From NCBI GenBank assembly GCA_964652075.1, contig CAZYZQ010000086.1, positions 1 through 10,215 of the forward strand: a stretch of 10,215 bases of DNA, given 5' to 3'. Origin of the DNA: CAZYZQ01 sp964652075 (lineage in GTDB: Bacteria; Bacillota; Clostridia; Oscillospirales; Oscillospiraceae). The position numbers and the translations under genes were made by a program. The stretch's first letter is position 1. Each line of letters opens with the position of its first letter. Below, in pieces: positions 6,575 through 10,215 of this stretch. Below the pieces are notes generated by a model that ran no database searches, was not told where the DNA came from, and was given only the letters and a program-made list of their open reading frames with translations.

Positions 6575-9192
6575 CCTTCTTCTACCCCGATCAGGCGGCG
6601 CCATCGCTGGCGGAATTCTCCCTGTCGGTCCGGCAGGGAGAATTTCTCGTGCTCTGCGGCCCCTCCGGCTGCGGGAAATCGACGCTCCTGCGCCAGCTCA
6701 AAACAGTTCTTGCGCCGCACGGGCGCCGCACCGGCGAGATCCGCTTCGAGGGCGCCGCGCTCGAAGCACTGGATCAGCGCACACAGAGCCAGAAAATCGG
6801 TTTTGTCCAGCAGTCGCCGGAAAACCAGATCGTCACAGACAAGGTCTGGCATGAGCTGGCCTTCGGTCTGGAAAGCCTGGGCTGCGACACGCCCACCATC
6901 CGCCGCCGTGTGGCGGAGATGGCCTCCTTCTTCGGCATCGAGGCCTGGTTCTACAAAAACGTCTCAGAGCTGTCCGGTGGCCAGAAGCAGCTTCTGAATC
7001 TGGCCTCGGTCATGGCAATGCAGCCCAGCGTCCTGATTCTGGATGAACCGACCTCCCAGCTTGACCCCATCGCCGCGTCGGATTTTCTGGCGACGCTGGG
7101 CAAGATCAATCGGGAGCTGGGCACAACAATCCTCCTGACCGAGCACCGGTTGGAGGAGGCGTTTCCGCTGGCCTCACGCGTCGCCGTGATGGAGCGCGGC
7201 CGCCTGCTGTGTACCGGCACGCCCGACGCGGTGGGACGGCGGCTCCGGGACGAGGGCCACGCGATGTTCCTCGCGATGCCCACGGCCATGCGGGTGTGGG
7301 CATCCGTAAAGGACACCGCCGCCTGCCCGGTCACTGTCCGTGAGGGCCGCGACTGGCTCGCCGGGTTTGCCGCCGCCCATCCGTTGCAGCCGCTGCCGCC
7401 CGCGCCGTCCAACCCCTGCTCCGGCGAGACGGCCATGGAGGCGGAGGACCTCTGGTTCAAATACGAAAAGGACGCGCCCGACGTGGTGCGCGGCCTGTCA
7501 CTTTCCGTAAAAAAGGGAGAATTTCTGGCGCTGCTCGGCGGCAACGGCACCGGCAAAAGCACCAGCCTGAAGCTGCTGGCGGGCCTGCTCCGGCCATACC
7601 GCGGCACGGTCACGCTCCACGGCGCCGTCGGCGTCCTGCCGCAGAACCCGCAGGCGCTGTTCGTCAGGAAGACTGTCCGCGAGGATCTCTATGAGATCCT
7701 GCGAGATAAAAAGCTCCCGCCGTCCCGGCAGGACGAGCAGATGGCCCGCGCCGCCGCGCTCTGCCGTCTGGACGAGCTTCTGGACCGCCATCCCTATGAC
7801 CTCTCCGGCGGCGAACAGCAGCGGGCGGCGCTGGCAAAAACCCTGCTGCTGAACCCGGAGATCCTGCTGCTGGACGAGCCGACCAAGGGGCTGGACGCCG
7901 AGTTCAAGGCGGCGTTCGCAGAAATCCTACAGCTGCTCCTGCGCCGCGGCGTGACCATCCTGATGGTCAGCCACGACATCGAGTTCTGCGCGCGTTACGC
8001 CCACCGCTGCGCCCTGTTCTTCGACGGCAGCATTGTAACATCCTCCGCGCCCCGGGATTTCTTCTCCGGGAACAGCTTTTACACCACCAGCGCCAACCGG
8101 ATGGCGCGTACCCTGCTGCCGGAGGCCGTCACAGCCGAGGATCTGATGGCTGCCTGCGGTGGCGACCTGCCCCCCGCTGCGCCGCTGCCGGCGGAGATTC
8201 CGCCGCTGCCGGAACCCGCCCCCGGAACGGCGGACTGGAAGCCGGAAAAGCTGCCATGGTGGCGCAGGCTGGGCGCGGCCCTGTCCGGCGCGGCCGCGCT
8301 GGCGCTGTTCATACAGACGCTGCGCGTCACAGATCTGCACGCGCTGCTCGGGCAGGAGGGCCTGACGCCGCTTTCCGGCCGGCAGCTGCTGCGCTACGGC
8401 ATCCTGCTCGCGTGTTTGCTGCTCTTCGCCCTCTGCATCACCCGCCGCAGCCACCATCCGGGCAATCCGGCGCAGCCGGCCGGGCAGCGGCGGAAGCTGA
8501 CCCGCCGCACACTGCTCGCCACCGTCCTGATCCTGCTGCTGATCCCGCTGACGCTGTTTGTCGGCGTCTACTATCTGCACGGGCGGAAATACTATTTCAT
8601 CTCCCTGCTGATCCTGCTGGAGTGTATGCTCCCCTTCTTCCTGATTTTTGAGGGCCGCAAGCCGCAGGCGCGGGAGCTGGTGGTCATCGCGGTGCTCTGC
8701 GCCATTGCTGTGGCGGGGCGCGCGGCGTTCTTCATGCTGCCGCAGTTCAAGCCGGTCATCGCCCTTACGATCATCGCCGGCGTGGCCTTCGGTGGAGAGA
8801 CGGGCTTTCTGGTCGGCGCGATGACCATGCTCGTGTCCAACATTCTCTTCTCGCAGGGGCCGTGGGCGCCTTGGCAGATGTTCAGCATGGGCATCATCGG
8901 CTTTCTGGCCGGCGTCCTGTTCCGCAAAGGGCTTCTGCGCCGTTCGCGCATCTGCCTCTGCATTTTCGGCGCGCTGTCCGCCATTGTGATCTACGGCGGC
9001 ATCATGAACCCCGCCTCAGCCCTGATGTGGGCCGGCGAGCTCAACTGGAAGATCATCCTGAGCTACTATGTCACAGGCTTCCCGATGGACTGCATTCAGG
9101 CCGCCGCCACCTGGCTGTTCCTCTGGTTTGCCGCCGAACCGATGCTGGAAAAGCTCGACCGCATCAAAACGAAATACGGCCTTGTGGAATAG
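6547..9192 (+). CDS. cbrU-cbrT: ECF transporter fusion: two ABC ATPase domains plus S component (CbrU-CbrT-like)
   Basis: A single 881-residue chain. ABC domain 1: Walker A GPSGCGKST (38-46), Q-loop FVQQSPENQ (86-94), signature LSGGQ (142-146), Walker B VLILDEP (162-168), switch His200. ABC domain 2: GGNGTGKST (331-339), LPQNPQ (364-369), LSGGE (419-423), ILLLDEP (439-445), His476. All catalytic residues are present in both halves. A Pro-rich linker (541-570) leads to four extra hydrophobic segments (about 575-592, 614-632, 655-676, 683-701). An ECF S component follows (about 708-865, six helices), with RAAFFMLPQFKPVIAL (725-740) and FSQGPWAPWQMFSMG (768-782), words I associate with the predicted cobalamin S component CbrT. 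The ATG at 6547 is chosen for its GGAGG site seven bases upstream. An in-frame ATG at 6427 would only add 40 residues encoded over the T gene in another frame. It probably powers and performs corrinoid import with the two upstream products. Confidence 0.88.
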   Translation: METFEIRNLTFFYPDQAAPSLAEFSLSVRQGEFLVLCGPSGCGKSTLLRQLKTVLAPHGRRTGEIRFEGAALEALDQRTQSQKIGFVQQSPENQIVTDKVWHELAFGLESLGCDTPTIRRRVAEMASFFGIEAWFYKNVSELSGGQKQLLNLASVMAMQPSVLILDEPTSQLDPIAASDFLATLGKINRELGTTILLTEHRLEEAFPLASRVAVMERGRLLCTGTPDAVGRRLRDEGHAMFLAMPTAMRVWASVKDTAACPVTVREGRDWLAGFAAAHPLQPLPPAPSNPCSGETAMEAEDLWFKYEKDAPDVVRGLSLSVKKGEFLALLGGNGTGKSTSLKLLAGLLRPYRGTVTLHGAVGVLPQNPQALFVRKTVREDLYEILRDKKLPPSRQDEQMARAAALCRLDELLDRHPYDLSGGEQQRAALAKTLLLNPEILLLDEPTKGLDAEFKAAFAEILQLLLRRGVTILMVSHDIEFCARYAHRCALFFDGSIVTSSAPRDFFSGNSFYTTSANRMARTLLPEAVTAEDLMAACGGDLPPAAPLPAEIPPLPEPAPGTADWKPEKLPWWRRLGAALSGAAALALFIQTLRVTDLHALLGQEGLTPLSGRQLLRYGILLACLLLFALCITRRSHHPGNPAQPAGQRRKLTRRTLLATVLILLLIPLTLFVGVYYLHGRKYYFISLLILLECMLPFFLIFEGRKPQARELVVIAVLCAIAVAGRAAFFMLPQFKPVIALTIIAGVAFGGETGFLVGAMTMLVSNILFSQGPWAPWQMFSMGIIGFLAGVLFRKGLLRRSRICLCIFGALSAIVIYGGIMNPASALMWAGELNWKIILSYYVTGFPMDCIQAAATWLFLWFAAEPMLEKLDRIKTKYGLVE

Positions 9193-9218
9193 CCCCGCCG
9201 CGCGCGGCTCCCGCGCCG

Positions 9219-9264
9219 GAACAAGGAAGCTCCCCCGGCGAACGCCGGGGGAGCTTCCTTGTTC
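9219..9264. terminator. Bidirectional terminator between convergent genes
   Basis: Arms of 22 bases (9219-9240 and 9243-9264, beginning GAACAAGGAAGCTCC) are perfectly complementary with two bases between them. It sits 26 bases after the ECF fusion stop and just before the stop of the opposite-strand methyltransferase-like gene, so it can serve both. T-richness is modest (CTTCCTTGTTCTCT on the plus strand). A GC-only palindrome GCCGCGCGCGGC (9197-9208) precedes it. Confidence 0.85.
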
Positions 9265-9266
9265 TC

Positions 9267-9845
9267 TCAATGTCTTCCGAGATACCGGCACACATGGCGC
9301 CTGTAATCCGCATACTGCTCTGCAAACGTCTCCTGTAGGAACGGTTCTTCATTGTTGACAATCTGCAAGTGGAGCATGAGGCACGACAGCACGCTGATCA
9401 CCAGCAGCGGCACGTTAAAAAACAGCAGCACGATCCCAATGTACACCAGATCGAACCCCAGAAACGCCGGATTCCGGCTGATCTGAAAAATTCCGGCCGT
9501 CACCAGCTCCGTCTGATCTGTATGCGACACCCCCGCGCGCCAGCTGTCCTTCATCGTATGGACCGCAAGGAGAAACACCACCACACCGGCCGCCGCAAGC
9601 CCAATACCAACAATCCGGAGCCAAAGCGGAAACCGGCTCGTATTCAGTAAAATCGACGCAAGCTCCACCGCAACCGTCAGATAGGTCGCCGCCTTCATGA
9701 CGATTTCGATCCGCTTTGTCAGGCCGCTTTTGCCTTTTCCCATCTGATCGGTCTGGATTCCCGCCTTTTTCTGCATCAGCATCTTATACAGATAGCACCC
9801 GTAAAACACCGCCAACACAGCCAGCGCTACAATCTGAAATCCCAT
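9267..9845 (-). CDS. Isoprenylcysteine/phospholipid methyltransferase-like membrane protein
   Basis: A 192-residue integral membrane protein with hydrophobic segments near 3-22, 50-67, 76-96 and 127-160. The C-terminal half has the ICMT/PEMT-like SAM-dependent methyltransferase pattern: TAGIFQISRNPAFLGF (116-131), where many relatives have R-H-P and this one R-N-P, followed by EEPFLQETFAEQYADYRRHV (166-185), which holds the conserved Glu-Glu and F-x2-x-Y-x2-Y spacing. In eukaryotes this fold methylates prenylated cysteine or phosphatidylethanolamine; in bacteria the acceptors of such small relatives are mostly unknown, so only a membrane methyltransferase is inferred. The ATG at 9843-9845 follows AGGTGAG at a good distance. 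It stands alone: convergent with the ECF operon and sharing its terminator, with the tRNA unit ending upstream. I see no convincing promoter in the 170 bases upstream; weak candidates lie around 9880-9920. Confidence 0.85.
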   Translation of the reverse strand: MGFQIVALAVLAVFYGCYLYKMLMQKKAGIQTDQMGKGKSGLTKRIEIVMKAATYLTVAVELASILLNTSRFPLWLRIVGIGLAAAGVVVFLLAVHTMKDSWRAGVSHTDQTELVTAGIFQISRNPAFLGFDLVYIGIVLLFFNVPLLVISVLSCLMLHLQIVNNEEPFLQETFAEQYADYRRHVCRYLGRH

Positions 9846-9934
9846 GCCGCCTCACCTCGCATTCGTCCTCCTATCCCACCTGTCCATATCCTATGGTCGG
9901 ATAGCGGGCATAAACTGATATTCGCCTCCAAAAC

Positions 9935-10008
9935 TGCCCGAAGGACAACTTCCCCGCAAAGCGGCTTCACTTGCAAAGCAAACTTCACGCGCCGTAAGGC
10001 GAAATCAC
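9935..10008. repeat. Array of four mini-hairpins separated by TTCAC-like words
   Basis: Successive short palindromes: TGCCC-GAA-GGACA (9935-9947), CCGC-AAA-GCGG (9954-9964), TTGC-AAA-GCAA (9971-9981) and CGCC-GTAA-GGCG (9990-10001). They are followed by CTTCCC (9949-9954), CTTCAC (9965-9970), CTTCAC (9983-9988) and AATCAC (10003-10008). Stem sequence changes from unit to unit but pairing is kept; the first unit pairs fully only as minus-strand RNA, through a G-U. Units are 16-20 bases long. No coding potential is apparent. Confidence 0.65.
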
Positions 10009-10015
10009 TGATAGA

Positions 10016-10043
10016 AAAACGACGTGCCGAGGCACGTCGTTTT
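10016..10043 (-). terminator. Terminator of the tRNA unit
   Basis: AAAACGACGTGCC (10016-10028) and GGCACGTCGTTTT (10031-10043) form a perfect 13-bp stem with a two-base loop. Read on the minus strand, the stem runs into TTTTTCTATC, a proper T tail. It lies five bases beyond the 3' end of tRNA-Cys, so it ends the tRNA transcript. Confidence 0.88.
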
Positions 10044-10048
10044 CTGTC

Positions 10049-10123
10049 TGGAGGTACCGCCCAGATTTGAACTGGGGAATGAAGGTTTTGCAGACCTTTG
10101 CCTTACCACTTGGCCACGGTACC
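10049..10123 (-). tRNA. tRNA-Cys (anticodon GCA)
   Basis: The full cloverleaf is visible on the minus strand: acceptor GGTACCG paired with CGGTACC (7 bp); D stem GCC/GGC with loop AAGTGGTAA; anticodon stem AAGGT/ACCTT with loop CTGCAAA (anticodon GCA, plus-strand 10089-10091); five-base variable loop; T stem CCCAG/CTGGG with loop TTCAAAT. The discriminator is U73, as expected for cysteine tRNA, and CCA is encoded. Confidence 0.97.
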
Positions 10124-10129
10124 GTTGCA

Positions 10130-10156
10130 AAAAGGGAGCACGTTGCGCTCCCTTTT
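10130..10156 (-). terminator. Terminator-like hairpin between the two tRNAs
   Basis: AAAAGGGAGC (10130-10139) and GCTCCCTTTT (10147-10156) pair over 10 bp around a seven-base loop. On the minus strand the stem ends in TTTTT before tRNA-Cys. It looks like an intrinsic terminator after tRNA-Gly, but no promoter fits between it and tRNA-Cys. It may instead be a leaky terminator or an RNA-processing hairpin. Confidence 0.6.
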
Positions 10157-10163
10157 ACCAATT

Positions 10164-10215
10164 TGGAGCGGGTGACGAGGCTCGAACTCGCTACCTCCAC
10201 CTTGGCAAGGTGGCG
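10164..10215 (-). tRNA. tRNA-Gly (anticodon GCC), 5' part outside window
   Basis: The 3' two thirds are visible on the minus strand: anticodon stem CCACC/GGTGG with loop TTGCCAA (anticodon GCC, plus-strand 10204-10206); variable AGGTA; T arm GCGAG-TTCGAGC-CTCGT; acceptor strand CACCCGC; U73 and encoded CCA. The D arm and the 5' acceptor strand (expected GCGGGTG) lie beyond the edge. It is probably co-transcribed with tRNA-Cys. Confidence 0.95.

Noticed and set aside
9935..10008. CRISPR array
   Set aside because: Units are only 16-20 bases, with no long identical repeat and no unique spacers; the stems vary and are self-complementary.
9985..10200. Minus-strand 71-codon open frame across the tRNA region
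   Set aside because: It lies over the tRNA-Gly and tRNA-Cys genes and their hairpins, so it is incidental.

Overview
The window looks like a chromosomal segment from a GC-rich gut Firmicute, most likely Oscillospiraceae/Ruminococcaceae. That is an inference from high GC in clearly Gram-positive genes, Shine-Dalgarno sites with sigma-A-type promoters, a cobalamin-type ECF transporter with a DUF4430 protein, and a TTCAC-separated mini-hairpin array of a kind I associate with these genomes. I see no phage genes, insertion sequences, CRISPR array or rRNA.

Left part (1-4530), all on the minus strand. From right to left: a CsoR-family metal-sensing repressor and an EamA/DMT permease form a two-gene operon. 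Its promoter abuts a perfect 16+16 bp inverted repeat that is a textbook-shaped CsoR operator. Next comes a long Sel1-repeat gene broken by one extra base near codon 131, with its own promoter and a strong hairpin at its end. Last is xylulokinase (xylB), with a near-consensus promoter; its C-terminal quarter lies outside the window.

Middle part (4560-9264), plus strand. A promoter divergent from that of csoR drives a three-gene operon: a membrane-anchored DUF4430 protein on a roughly 145-residue Pro/Glu/Ala linker, an ECF transmembrane (T) component, and an 881-residue fusion of two ABC ATPase domains, four extra membrane helices and an ECF substrate-binding (S) component. Together these make a complete energy-coupling factor importer, best read as the predicted cobalamin transporter CbrT/U/V plus its accessory extracellular binding protein. 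A 22-bp perfect hairpin ends the operon and probably also ends the convergent gene beyond it.

Right part (9267-10215), minus strand. A small isoprenylcysteine/phospholipid-methyltransferase-like membrane protein comes first. Upstream of it lies an array of four short hairpins separated by TTCAC-like words. Beyond that is a tRNA pair, tRNA-Gly(GCC) (cut by the window edge) followed by tRNA-Cys(GCA), with a hairpin between them and a terminator after them.

The most interesting points are the triple-fused ECF protein with its extra membrane domain, the CsoR operator controlling an EamA permease rather than a visible copper pump, the mini-hairpin array, and the single-base break in the Sel1 gene.
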